64,000 nt of DNA, from contig LR134362.1 of the NCBI GenBank assembly GCA_900637275.1, forward strand, positions 1,054,001 to 1,118,000, in the 5' to 3' direction. Within the stretch, counting starts at the first letter, position 1. Every line of letters begins with the position of its first letter. This document shows, one piece after another, positions 1 to 8,723 of the stretch. The notes under the pieces were generated by a model that saw only the letters and a program-made list of their open reading frames with translations, was not told the origin of the DNA and did not search any database. The position numbers and the translations under genes are program-made. Source of the stretch: [Pasteurella] aerogenes (lineage in GTDB: Bacteria > Pseudomonadota > Gammaproteobacteria > Enterobacterales > Pasteurellaceae).

Positions 1-272
1 GCGCCGGTGTCACCAGTGCAGAAAATCAACAGCATTCCGCCAACTTGGACAACTTGATCGAGCAATTAAAAACCCATCATTCAGCACCGATTTTACAAGG
101 TTTCGGAATTGCCACACCACAGCAAGTCAAAGAGGCTATTTCCTTAGGTGCAGCTGGCGCAATTTCTGGATCGGCAACAGTGAAAATTATCGAGAAAAAC
201 TTAGATAATCACGCCAATTGTCTTGCCGAATTAGCGCAATTTGTACAAGCCATGAAAGCGGCAACGCGCTAA
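1..272 (+). CDS. trpA: Tryptophan synthase alpha chain, C-terminal end (partial)
   Basis: This is the last 89 or so codons of the alpha subunit of tryptophan synthase, which cleaves indole-3-glycerol phosphate to indole and glyceraldehyde 3-phosphate and passes indole to TrpB. The frame is open from base 3 to the TAA at 270-272. The visible part carries the family's late barrel motifs: AGVTSAEN at the window edge, LQGFGIATPQQV, and the phosphate-binding GAAGAISGSATVKII. The start and the rest of the trp operon lie to the left of the window. The following gene (can) has its own promoter, so trpA is probably the last gene of its operon. I see no clear terminator behind it. Confidence 0.95.
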   Translation, partial: AGVTSAENQQHSANLDNLIEQLKTHHSAPILQGFGIATPQQVKEAISLGAAGAISGSATVKIIEKNLDNHANCLAELAQFVQAMKAATR

Positions 273-350
273 AAGTCCTTTTGGGGAAAATATGCTCATC
301 CTTGGTTGATATCGGCGTATTTTCCCCGTACTGATTGGAGTAGTTTTGCT

Positions 351-379
351 TTTACCCCTTCTTCATTCTGCGCTATACT
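351..379 (+). promoter_or_regulatory. Candidate sigma-70 promoter of can
   Basis: TTTACC at 351-356 and TATACT at 374-379 are separated by 17 bases, and the can start codon lies 33 bases beyond the -10. This is inferred from the consensus match only. Confidence 0.5.
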
Positions 380-411
380 TACATCTTCGATAATACAGGA
401 GTTTAGCAGTA

Positions 412-1077
412 ATGAAAAAAATCGAACAACTTTTTGCCAACAATTACAGTTGGGCAACACGTATGAAAGAAGAAAACTCGGATTATTTTCGCGAGTTAGC
501 CGATCATCAAACCCCAAGTTATTTATGGATCGGTTGTTCCGACAGTCGTGTTCCGGCAGAAAAATTAACCAACCTCGGTCCAGGCGAATTATTTGTACAT
601 CGCAACGTGGCAAACCAAGTTATTCACACCGATTTAAACTGTTTATCCGTGGTTCAATATGCGGTTGACGTATTAAATATTGAGCATATTATCATTTGTG
701 GACATACCAATTGCGGCGGGATCAAAGCAGCAATGGCAAATCAAGATCTCGGGTTAATCAACAATTGGTTATTACATTTACGCGATATTTGGTTTAAACA
801 TAGCCATTTATTAGGTAATTTACCGGCAGAAAAACGCGCCGATATGCTGACTAAACTTAATGTTGCCGAACAAGTTTATAACTTAGGACGTTCATCTATC
901 ATCACCTCTGCTTGGAAAAACGGTAAAAAATTATCGTTACACGGTTGGATGTATGATGTCACTGATGGTTACTTAATCGATCAAGGTGTGATTGCAACCA
1001 GTTGCGAAAGTCTCGAAATTTCCTATCGCAACGCCATCGCTCGACTTTTAAAATCCAGCGAAGAAGATATCATGTAA
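412..1077 (+). CDS. can: Beta-class carbonic anhydrase
   Basis: Cytoplasmic zinc enzyme interconverting CO2 and bicarbonate, supplying bicarbonate to carboxylating enzymes such as PurK and Ppc, both also in this window. The 221-residue length is normal for the family. The zinc and dyad residues are in the usual places: Cys42, Asp44 and Arg46 in IGCSDSRVPAE, then His98 and Cys101 in GHTNCGG. An upstream GGAG serves the ATG. It stands alone between trpA and purK. In E. coli and Haemophilus influenzae, purE rather than can precedes purK. An uptake signal (1096-1104) lies just after the stop codon. Confidence 0.95.
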   Translation: MKKIEQLFANNYSWATRMKEENSDYFRELADHQTPSYLWIGCSDSRVPAEKLTNLGPGELFVHRNVANQVIHTDLNCLSVVQYAVDVLNIEHIIICGHTNCGGIKAAMANQDLGLINNWLLHLRDIWFKHSHLLGNLPAEKRADMLTKLNVAEQVYNLGRSSIITSAWKNGKKLSLHGWMYDVTDGYLIDQGVIATSCESLEISYRNAIARLLKSSEEDIM

Positions 1078-1204
1078 AAAAGTTGTAAAAAAAGCACCGC
1101 ACTTCGCCTACAATTTAGTATAATTTCGCCTATATCTTGGTCGGTGCTTTTTTGACAAAAAGATTTCCCAATTCCCTTTAGCTATTTTATCGTAAGGATT
1201 AAAA

Positions 1205-2293
1205 ATGCAAACCAGTGCTTTATATCCCCCAGTTTATATTCTCGGTAATGGTCAATTAGGACGTATGTTACGTTATGCCGGTGCGCCTTTGGATATTGCA
1301 GTTCACCCGCTCGCTTTTGATGCCCCCTGTATTGATTTACCCGCAGACAGCCTGATTACCGCCGAAATCGAACGCTGGGAAAAAACGCCGCTCACTGCTA
1401 TGTTAGAAACCCATCCGAATTTCGTGAATAAAAATGTCTTTGGTTTATTAGCCGATCGTTTATCTCAAAAATCCTTACTTGATGAATTACAATTATCCAC
1501 TTCACCTTGGTGTCTATTAAAAAGTTCCCAACAATGGTCAGAAATTTTCCAGCAAATCGGTGAAAAAGTTGTCGTGAAACGTCGTACCGGTGGCTACGAC
1601 GGGCGCGGTCAGTGGATTATTAATCAAGAAAATGCTTGTATCATCACAGAGGATCTACTCAATGAAGTGATTGTCGAAAAATTTATTCCATTTGATTACG
1701 AAGTCTCGCTGGTTGGCGCCAGATTTCGTAATGGGGAAACCCGTTTCTACCCAGTTACGCGCAATTTACAGCAAGCCGGTATTTTACGCTATAGCGTAAT
1801 TGATCCCACTTTCCCAGCACAAGCCCAATTGCAACAACACACTGAAGCCATGTTAAGCAAAATTATGCATAAGTTAAATTATGTCGGTGTCATGGCGATG
1901 GAATGTTTTGTGGTTGGCGATCAATTATTAATTAATGAATTAGCACCACGCGTACATAACAGCGGTCACTGGACACAATTAGGTTGCAGTATCAGCCAAT
2001 TTGAATTGCATTTACGTGCCTTGCTGGATCTCCCAACGCCAACACTTTCTATTAACGCGCCAAGTGTGATGGTTAATTTAATTGGTACGCACCACCATCC
2101 ACAATGGCTCAATATTCCTTTTAGCCAATTACATTGGTATGGCAAAGAAGTGCGTCCAGGGCGCAAAGTTGGACACATTAATCTCTCCCATTCGGATAAA
2201 ACCGTGATAGCACAAAGTCTTACCCAACTGCGCCAATTTTTGCCGGAAGATTATCAATCTGGCGTAGAATGGGCGCTAGAGAATTTGAAATAA
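1205..2293 (+). CDS. purK: N5-carboxyaminoimidazole ribonucleotide synthase
   Basis: ATP-grasp enzyme of de novo purine synthesis. It carboxylates aminoimidazole ribonucleotide with ATP and bicarbonate, and PurE then rearranges the product. At 362 residues it matches the H. influenzae protein. Visible family features are the N-terminal nucleotide-fold ILGNGQLGRM, the ATP-grasp VVKRRTGGYDGRGQ, and NELAPRVHNSGHWT near the metal site. AAGGA precedes the ATG by six bases. In most gamma-proteobacteria purE is immediately upstream and co-transcribed; here the upstream gene is can and purE is not in the window. No PurR operator is obvious in the short upstream region. Confidence 0.95.
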   Translation: MQTSALYPPVYILGNGQLGRMLRYAGAPLDIAVHPLAFDAPCIDLPADSLITAEIERWEKTPLTAMLETHPNFVNKNVFGLLADRLSQKSLLDELQLSTSPWCLLKSSQQWSEIFQQIGEKVVVKRRTGGYDGRGQWIINQENACIITEDLLNEVIVEKFIPFDYEVSLVGARFRNGETRFYPVTRNLQQAGILRYSVIDPTFPAQAQLQQHTEAMLSKIMHKLNYVGVMAMECFVVGDQLLINELAPRVHNSGHWTQLGCSISQFELHLRALLDLPTPTLSINAPSVMVNLIGTHHHPQWLNIPFSQLHWYGKEVRPGRKVGHINLSHSDKTVIAQSLTQLRQFLPEDYQSGVEWALENLK

Positions 2294-2357
2294 TATAATT
2301 TACATATTTAAAATTTAAATGATTTATAAAAAACTCTTGATTTACTTAAATAAAGGC

Positions 2358-2386
2358 TTGCATCCCTAAGGCTTTATGAGTATAAA
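2358..2386 (+). promoter_or_regulatory. Candidate sigma-70 promoter of aspC
   Basis: TTGCAT (2358-2363) and TATAAA (2381-2386) with a 17-base spacer, 38 bases before the aspC start. Good consensus spacing, inferred only. Confidence 0.55.
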
Positions 2387-2424
2387 AAGAGAAGTTCAAA
2401 TACAACAAAATAAGGATCACAACT

Positions 2425-3615
2425 ATGTTTGAAAATATCAATGCCGCACCGGCTGACCCAATTCTTGGATTAGGTGAAGCCTTTAAAGCAGAAACACGTG
2501 ACAAAAAAATCAATTTAGGTATCGGCGTATATAAAGATGCGAAAGGCACAACGCCAATTATGAAAGCGGTTAAAAAAGCGGAACAACGCCTTTTTGACGT
2601 AGAAACAACCAAAAATTATTTGTCGATCGATGGCGTAGCGGAATTTAATGCCAAAACTAAGGCATTATTGTTCGGTGCAAATTCAGATGTAGTAACACAA
2701 GGTCGTGCAAAAACCGTACAAAGTTTAGGCGGAACCGGTGCATTACGTATCGCCGCGGAGTTTATCAAGCGTCAAACCAAAGCACAAAATGTGTGGATCA
2801 GTAACCCAACTTGGCCAAATCACAATGCTATTTTTAACGCAGTCGGTATGACCATCCGTGAATATCGCTATTATGATGCTGAGCGCAAAGCCTTGGACTG
2901 GGATAATTTAATTGCCGATCTTAGCAATGCAGGTGAAGGTGATGTGGTTTTATTACATGGTTGCTGCCATAACCCGACCGGTATCGATCCAACCCCAGAA
3001 CAATGGCAAAAATTAGCGGAAATGTCTGTTAAAAATGGCTGGTTGCCGCTATTTGACTTTGCATATCAAGGTTTAGCCAACGGATTAGAAGAGGATGCTC
3101 TTGGTTTACGTACCTTTGCAGCTAACCACAAAGAATTACTCGTTGCAAGCTCCTTCTCTAAAAACTTTGGTTTATATAACGAACGTGTCGGCGCGTTCAC
3201 TTTAGTGGCTGAAAATGAACAAATTGCCGCTACAGCGTTAACTCAAGTCAAAACTATCGTGCGTACCCTTTACTCAAACCCAGCATCACACGGGGCATCC
3301 ACTGTTGCCTTAGTATTAGGTGATGAACAATTGCGCAGTGAATGGGATGCAGAATTAACTGAAATGCGCGAACGCATCAAAAAAATGCGTCATCTTTTCG
3401 TTCAATTATTGAAAGAAGCCGGTGCCAAACAAGATTTCAGCTTTATTATTGAGCAAAACGGGATGTTCTCATTCAGCGGACTTTCTGCGGCCCAAGTGGA
3501 TCGCTTAAAAGAAGAATTTGCGATTTATGCGGTACGTTCCGGACGGATCAACGTTGCAGGTATCACTGAAGATAATATTCGTTACTTATGTGAAAGTATC
3601 GTTAACGTATTATAA
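2425..3615 (+). CDS. aspC: Aspartate aminotransferase
   Basis: Cytoplasmic PLP enzyme exchanging amino groups between aspartate/oxaloacetate and glutamate/2-oxoglutarate; the family also acts on aromatic amino acids. The 396 residues align end to end with E. coli AspC from MFENINAAPADPILGL onward. The PLP lysine is Lys246 in SSFSKNFGLYNER. HGCCHNPTGIDPT and the C-terminal FSFSGL/YAVRSGRINVAG substrate-binding segments are intact. It has its own promoter and ends at an inverted uptake-signal terminator shared with the convergent minC, so it is probably monocistronic. Same order (purK then aspC) as in H. influenzae. Confidence 0.96.
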   Translation: MFENINAAPADPILGLGEAFKAETRDKKINLGIGVYKDAKGTTPIMKAVKKAEQRLFDVETTKNYLSIDGVAEFNAKTKALLFGANSDVVTQGRAKTVQSLGGTGALRIAAEFIKRQTKAQNVWISNPTWPNHNAIFNAVGMTIREYRYYDAERKALDWDNLIADLSNAGEGDVVLLHGCCHNPTGIDPTPEQWQKLAEMSVKNGWLPLFDFAYQGLANGLEEDALGLRTFAANHKELLVASSFSKNFGLYNERVGAFTLVAENEQIAATALTQVKTIVRTLYSNPASHGASTVALVLGDEQLRSEWDAELTEMRERIKKMRHLFVQLLKEAGAKQDFSFIIEQNGMFSFSGLSAAQVDRLKEEFAIYAVRSGRINVAGITEDNIRYLCESIVNVL

Positions 3616-3625
3616 AATTACATAA

Positions 3626-3668
3626 AAAATGACCGCACTTTTCGGCATGAAAGTGCGGTATTTTTTCG
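3626..3668. terminator. Inverted uptake-signal terminator between aspC and minC
   Basis: ACCGCACTT at 3632-3640 and AAGTGCGGT at 3651-3659 form a stem flanked by A-rich and T-rich runs, so it can terminate both converging genes. Confidence 0.85.
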
Positions 3669-3682
3669 CTCATTTTTCTATT

Positions 3683-4354
3683 CTAATATTCGCCCAAAAT
3701 ACGAAACGTAAGTTTCTCTTTTTCCGCAAAAATTCGCACGGCTCTTTGCATAAATTCTAACGGAATTTTATCTCGATTTAAAAACCGACTATTCACCGCC
3801 ACAAATTCCGCATCCAAGTGTTGAGCGTAAATCGATCCCGTATTGGTATTCACACCCGCCATCGCCCGACCACGTAATTTTCCATAAATATGCACATTCC
3901 CATCTGCCGCCACTTCTGCACCTTTTTCCACGTTACCATGAATAATCAAATCGCTGTTTTTGGCATAAATCACTTGATTAGGTTCTACATTTTGTTCAAT
4001 CACTTTCGTCGGCAAATAACGCGGTTCCGGCAAAATATCCGAAATTTCATCACTTTTTCCCAACAAAGCTAAACCGGCAGTAAGAATCAATTCTTTTTGT
4101 AATGCATTTTGCCAATCCGTCACACCGATTACATGAATATTAAATTCCGCCAATAACGAGTTTAACTCGCTTAAATTGATTTTTTCCAACATCGGATTAA
4201 ATTGCAAAATCACAGCAATATTTTGAAAAAACGACGGTGACTTTTTGACTTTTTTAACTAATGCCCGTTTAATCACCGTTAAACTTGAGCTGTTAAGCAT
4301 CAGAAATACCGAAGAAAATTGACCGGTGCGTAATTCGACAATATCTTGTGCCAT
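3683..4354 (-). CDS. minC: Septum site-determining protein MinC (orphan)
   Basis: Inhibitor of FtsZ ring assembly that normally works at the cell poles when recruited by MinD. I choose the ATG at 4354 (MAQDIVELRTG) rather than one six codons upstream, by homology; this gives 223 residues against 231 in E. coli. The N-terminal FtsZ-binding domain (about 1-105) and C-terminal beta-helix (about 120-223) are both present, the latter with the signature HIYGKLRGRAMAGV. The MinD-contact motif, RSGQ in E. coli before IYA, reads EPNQ here. No minD or minE follows: the next gene downstream is convergent aspC. The divergent ycgL neighbour is as in E. coli. Function without MinD is uncertain. Confidence 0.9.
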   Translation of the reverse strand: MAQDIVELRTGQFSSVFLMLNSSSLTVIKRALVKKVKKSPSFFQNIAVILQFNPMLEKINLSELNSLLAEFNIHVIGVTDWQNALQKELILTAGLALLGKSDEISDILPEPRYLPTKVIEQNVEPNQVIYAKNSDLIIHGNVEKGAEVAADGNVHIYGKLRGRAMAGVNTNTGSIYAQHLDAEFVAVNSRFLNRDKIPLEFMQRAVRIFAEKEKLTFRILGEY

Positions 4355-4446
4355 AATAAATTCCCAAAACAAAATGTTGTGGTTTGATAATAAAGAATTG
4401 CGGTAAAATCAGCAATAATTTTTTACAAATCAAAGAGAATGAACCC

Positions 4447-4728
4447 ATGTTATGTGCAATTTATAAAAGTAAAAAGAAAGAAGGAATGTATTTATATGTG
4501 GAAAAACGGGATTTTTTTGACAAAGTCCCGCCCGAACTCAAATCCCTTTTCGGTACGCCGATTTTCGTGATGTTGTTTAATTTAAAAGGCAATAAATCTT
4601 TAATTCAAGCGGATAACCAAGAGGTACTCGCCCATTTACAAGATCAAGGTTTTTACCTACAAATGCCGAAACCGGAAGAAAATCTACTTAAATTACACAA
4701 AATGCAACAAAAAAGCACCGCACTTTAA
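4447..4728 (+). CDS. ycgL: YcgL family protein
   Basis: Small cytoplasmic protein of the YcgL family (93 residues), whose molecular role is not established. The start MLCAIYKSKKK at 4447 is chosen because the family begins there; a longer frame opens 21 codons upstream but has no homology. Family features are YLYVEKRDFFDKVP, the FG-P turn, and LQMPKPEENLL near the end. It is divergent from minC, as in E. coli. The last codons and stop are built from an uptake signal (4717-4725), which supplies the C-terminal STAL. A GC-rich hairpin terminator follows. Confidence 0.9.
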   Translation: MLCAIYKSKKKEGMYLYVEKRDFFDKVPPELKSLFGTPIFVMLFNLKGNKSLIQADNQEVLAHLQDQGFYLQMPKPEENLLKLHKMQQKSTAL

Positions 4729-4734
4729 CTATCG

Positions 4735-4766
4735 AAAAAAATCCCGATCCTACGATCGGGATTTTG
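4735..4766. terminator. Rho-independent terminator between ycgL and torZ
   Basis: An 11-bp perfect stem (4739-4749 with 4754-4764) around a 4-base loop, with A-run before and T-run after, so it can act on both convergent genes. An uptake signal at 4782-4790 follows. Confidence 0.88.
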
Positions 4767-4789
4767 ACCATCGGACATCAAAAGTGCGG

Positions 4790-7279
4790 TTAACTTTCGA
4801 TAAATTTCGGATGGGTAAATACGGTTACCGCTGCAGCGTCTCCGTTATATTTTTCCACCTGTACAATACTGGTATGCGAGGAGTTGCCTTGCGCCAGTTT
4901 GGAGGTACCTTTATCCATGGTTAACACGTTAGCACAACCGTTTTTACACAAAGGTTGTTCACTTTGTCCAAGATCCAACGGATCGTACCATGCCCCCTCA
5001 TGCAAGGCGACAGTCCCTTTGATGATCCCCTCTGTTACTACGGCACCCGCCAATACTTGTCCACGTTTGTTGAAAATGCGCACAATGTCGCCATCCACAA
5101 TGCCACGTGCTGCGGCATCATCTTTATGGATCAACACCGGTTCACGATCTTTCACGGCATATTTTTCACGCAATGAAGTATTGTTTAGTTGACTGTGTAA
5201 ACGGTAATACGGGTGCGGCGTAACCAACGCCAACGGTGCTTCTTCCGTTACACTGCCGGCAAATTCTTCCGGTTCCATCCAGCTCGGATAACCTTTGCAA
5301 TCATCATAATTCATTTTAGCGATCACATCGGAGTAAATTTCGATTTTACCCGATGGTGTACCTAATGGATTAAGCAACGGATCGTTGCGGAATTCTTCGT
5401 AACGTACCCATTTTTTCGCTTTATCGCTGGCTTTAAAGGTAATTGGTTTATTTTCTTCCCAGAACGTTTCAAATTTCGGCATGATCACCCGATTTTTACG
5501 CGCGCTGTCGAAGGCACTTTGGTAGAAGCTTTTCAGCCAATCCATTTCCGATTTATTTTCCGTAAAGCGTTCTTCCACGCCAGCAAGTTTGGCTAATTCA
5601 GTGAAAATTTCATAATCACTTTTCGCTTCAAATTGCGGCTCGACCGCTTTTTTCATCGGGAAGATATTCATCATGGAATAATCGCCTGACATGGTCAAGT
5701 CGTTACGTTCGTAACTGGTCGTCACCGGCAATACAATATCCGCCATACGTGCAGTTGGTGTCCAGAAAATTTCATTTACCACCACTGTATCCGGTTTTTG
5801 CCATGCTTTCACCAAACGGTTAGTATCTTGATGATGAACAAATGGATTTCCGCCCGCCCAGTAAATAAATTTAATGTCAGAATAGGTTAACTCTTCTCCA
5901 TTGTACTGCACCGTTTTACCCGGATTGAGTAAGGCATCTGCAATTAAAGCAACTGGAAAGCTATATTTAGAGGATTTTAATAGCCAAGATTGTCCTGTAT
6001 TAGAACTGTTATCACCCAAGGTCGCAGAAATAGCACTAATCGTACCGCCTGTTGCAGTCGCAACCCCACCATTGGAATAATGATAACTAAAACCGAAGCC
6101 ACCGCCCGGTAAACCGATTTGTCCAAGCATGGAAGCTAGCGTGACCATCATCCAATGCGCTTGTTCACCATGACGTTGACGCTGCATTCCCCAACCGCCC
6201 ATCAACATAGTCCGTTTGGTTGAAAAATCTGCGGCTAATTGTTTGATTACATCAGCTGGTAAGCCACAAATTTTACTTGCCCATTCCGCATCTTTTACTT
6301 GACCATCAATTTTACCTAACAAATATTCTTCAAATTTGTCATAACCGGTGGTGTATTTTTGTAAAAAGGCTTTATCATGTTTATCCGTAGCGACCAAGGT
6401 ATGCGCAATCCCCAACATTAAAGGCACGTCGGTTGCAGTATGAATTGGCAGCCATTCTGCCCCCAAATATTCACAACTTTCACTCCGCACCGGATCGATA
6501 CAAATAATACGTTTGCCACTTTCTTTTAATTTTTTGAAATATGCCAAGCCTTCTTGATCGGTCGATGTCCAAGCAATACGCAAGGTTGTAATTGGATTTG
6601 CTGACCAAAGTACCACAATATCGGAACTTTCTAAAACCACATCCCAGCTGGTTTGCTGCTCATAAACCTCAATGGTTCCCAACACGTGTGGCATAATGAC
6701 CTGCGCCGCACCGGTAGAATAGTCGCCTTTGGTGCCGACAAATCCACCGGTAGCGTTAAGATAACGATGTAATAACACACGACTGGCGTGCAATACACCG
6801 GAGCTGCGCCAACCGTAAGAACCGGCAAAAATTCCTTCCGGACCTTGCTCCGCGCGGATCCGTTTTAATTCAGCATCTACCAATGACAAGGCTTTTTCCC
6901 AAGAAACCCGAACCCACTCATCTCGCCCACGCAATGTCGTATCTTTGTTGCCTTCTAAATAACCTTTACGCACCATAGGATATTTGACCCGACTTTCGCC
7001 ATGCACCAATTCTTGCGTAACGGTTTGTAATTCATTGACAATCGCCGGTTCAATCGCCGGACCGGATTTCACGACTTTACCGTCTTCCACCACCAAACCA
7101 AGTGGTCCCCAGTGTGCAGCTGTAAAGACGGTTTTGGCTTCCGCCGCCTTTGCTTTCGGCGCAACCAAAGATCCAACTACGCCCGTTGTACCGCCCATCA
7201 ATGACGCACCGGCAATCCCCAGAGAAGAATTTTTTAGAAAATTTCTGCGTGTTGCACTAATTTTCTCGTGTTTTTTCAT
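4790..7279 (-). CDS. torZ: Periplasmic molybdopterin S-/N-oxide reductase (TorZ/MtsZ type)
   Basis: Molybdenum bis-MGD enzyme of the DMSO/TMAO/biotin sulfoxide reductase family. The 829-residue precursor begins with a twin-arginine signal (TRRNFLKN, about residues 11-18, then a hydrophobic stretch to about 46), so it is exported folded to the periplasm. Ser188 in KGDYSTGAAQV is the predicted molybdenum ligand, as in TorA and DMSO reductase. Family motifs continue as GGWGMQRQRHGEQ and, near the C-terminus, LVTPHPYYRLHSQLNN. The Haemophilus ortholog is described as MtsZ, a methionine sulfoxide reductase, so protein repair or growth on S-oxides is as likely as TMAO respiration. It follows torY (192-base gap) and takes electrons from it. 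Confidence 0.92.
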   Translation of the reverse strand: MKKHEKISATRRNFLKNSSLGIAGASLMGGTTGVVGSLVAPKAKAAEAKTVFTAAHWGPLGLVVEDGKVVKSGPAIEPAIVNELQTVTQELVHGESRVKYPMVRKGYLEGNKDTTLRGRDEWVRVSWEKALSLVDAELKRIRAEQGPEGIFAGSYGWRSSGVLHASRVLLHRYLNATGGFVGTKGDYSTGAAQVIMPHVLGTIEVYEQQTSWDVVLESSDIVVLWSANPITTLRIAWTSTDQEGLAYFKKLKESGKRIICIDPVRSESCEYLGAEWLPIHTATDVPLMLGIAHTLVATDKHDKAFLQKYTTGYDKFEEYLLGKIDGQVKDAEWASKICGLPADVIKQLAADFSTKRTMLMGGWGMQRQRHGEQAHWMMVTLASMLGQIGLPGGGFGFSYHYSNGGVATATGGTISAISATLGDNSSNTGQSWLLKSSKYSFPVALIADALLNPGKTVQYNGEELTYSDIKFIYWAGGNPFVHHQDTNRLVKAWQKPDTVVVNEIFWTPTARMADIVLPVTTSYERNDLTMSGDYSMMNIFPMKKAVEPQFEAKSDYEIFTELAKLAGVEERFTENKSEMDWLKSFYQSAFDSARKNRVIMPKFETFWEENKPITFKASDKAKKWVRYEEFRNDPLLNPLGTPSGKIEIYSDVIAKMNYDDCKGYPSWMEPEEFAGSVTEEAPLALVTPHPYYRLHSQLNNTSLREKYAVKDREPVLIHKDDAAARGIVDGDIVRIFNKRGQVLAGAVVTEGIIKGTVALHEGAWYDPLDLGQSEQPLCKNGCANVLTMDKGTSKLAQGNSSHTSIVQVEKYNGDAAAVTVFTHPKFIES

Positions 7280-7471
7280 TTTAAACCTCGCTTTGTTACA
7301 AAGTTAAAATTTGACACCTTTCTAAAGATGAGTGGATAACCGATTTCTCAACTTATCCATTGAGTAAAAACACGGAAAAAAATCACCGCACTTTTACTGG
7401 CATTGCTGCCATATTGCCTACTTTAAACGACAACTTAGGCGCACAAGCTCGGAGTCAGCTAAATAGGTGCG

Positions 7472-8584
7472 TTAATGCGCTGCACCTTGCATATCTTTTG
7501 CATTACGTTGCAAATAGATAGTGACCGCTCTTACATCATCCGCTGACATTGAAGTACGATCTTTCATCGAATTCACCACACCAATCCATTGATTCGCCGT
7601 ATAATGACCGGCACCAATTGCTGCATGGCAACCGCTACAATGAGTTTCATTTAAATTATGCCCAAATTGATCCAACGCGGCTAAGTTCGAGGTTAAGGCT
7701 TTTTTGTTGACTTTCACCGCCAAACTCACCTCGTTCCAATCGGAAGCGGTCACATCATCATGTACTGTTTTCTCGATCTTCACTTGTGCTTTCGCATTAT
7801 CTTCCACCAATGCCAACATAATTCGTTGACCTAATTGGCTATACACCACACTTTCCGCACCAACTTGCTGCCAGCCATGTAATTGCGCCACAATCTCCTC
7901 GCCTTCTACTTTCCACGCAGTCAATTCCGCAAAAGGCATTAAACGAATATCACCGCCCGCTACCAATTGTGCCGGCGTCATTGCCAAGGCATATAATATA
8001 TTATCCGCCTCGGCAAATTCACCGCCATGTTTTGCTAATTCCGTAGTTGCCGCCGCATTATCCACGTCATTTTCCGGCAAAAAATGCACTAAACCCTTAT
8101 GGCAATCAATACAAGTTTGATTGGTTTCTTGCGCTAATTTATGCATTTTCTGGGCTGATTCACTTTGCTCGGAAAGCACCATGGCTTCCATAGTATGACA
8201 GGTTTTACAGGTAGCAGAATCGGTATCTTTCATCTGTTGCCAAACGGTTTTCGCCATTTCAGCACGATGTTTTTCAAAATCTTCTTGGGTTTTCAATTTG
8301 CCTTGCCATTCGTACCACACATCTTTTAGCGCCACGACTTTAGCTTTGACATAATCCAAGCCCTCATGTGGCACATGACAATCGGCACATTCAGCACGAA
8401 TACCTTTGCGATTAGAGAAATGCACACTTCCTGCCCATTCCTCTTGCGGATAGCTCATGGAATGACAACTGACGCAAAATTCGGTGCTGCTGGTTTCTTT
8501 CATCACATACTGCGTTCCCAATACCGCTAATGCGCCAACCGCGGCGATGCCAAGTGCGGTCAAAAAATAGCCTTTTTTTGCCAT
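7472..8584 (-). CDS. torY: Pentahaem c-type cytochrome, quinol-to-TorZ electron carrier
   Basis: NapC/NirT-type membrane-anchored cytochrome that passes electrons from the quinol pool to the periplasmic reductase encoded next. The 370 residues start with one membrane segment (about 5-27). Five haem-binding CxxCH motifs are visible: CVSCH, CADCH, CKTCH and CIDCH in the N-terminal half and CSGCH near the C-terminus. This 4+1 layout is that of TorC/TorY rather than plain NapC. The start is the ATG at 8584 with a GAGGGGG leader. An uptake signal (8552-8560) lies in the codons of the membrane anchor. A CRP-type site sits 140 bases upstream. Called MtsM in Haemophilus. Confidence 0.94.
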   Translation of the reverse strand: MAKKGYFLTALGIAAVGALAVLGTQYVMKETSSTEFCVSCHSMSYPQEEWAGSVHFSNRKGIRAECADCHVPHEGLDYVKAKVVALKDVWYEWQGKLKTQEDFEKHRAEMAKTVWQQMKDTDSATCKTCHTMEAMVLSEQSESAQKMHKLAQETNQTCIDCHKGLVHFLPENDVDNAAATTELAKHGGEFAEADNILYALAMTPAQLVAGGDIRLMPFAELTAWKVEGEEIVAQLHGWQQVGAESVVYSQLGQRIMLALVEDNAKAQVKIEKTVHDDVTASDWNEVSLAVKVNKKALTSNLAALDQFGHNLNETHCSGCHAAIGAGHYTANQWIGVVNSMKDRTSMSADDVRAVTIYLQRNAKDMQGAAH

Positions 8585-8723
8585 AACTTATTTTCCCCCT
8601 CAATATGTTATGTCGCGTTAAAATGTAGTGAAAATATATCCCCTTATCTTTTCGCTCTTCGGATTCCTATAATGAAAAAAATGAATAGTATATGCAACCT
8701 TTTATCACTTCTTTTACCATTTA

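Noticed and set aside
296..668. Open frames on both strands around the can start
   Set aside because: They overlap the clear carbonic anhydrase gene in other frames and have no ribosome site or recognisable protein.
1088..1153. Inverted AAAAAAGCACCG / CGGTGCTTTTTT pair after can
   Set aside because: The arms match, but the loop is about 42 bases, much longer than in a usual terminator, so I did not list it as one.
4884..5192. Plus-strand frames across torZ
   Set aside because: Shadows of the strongly conserved minus-strand reductase gene.
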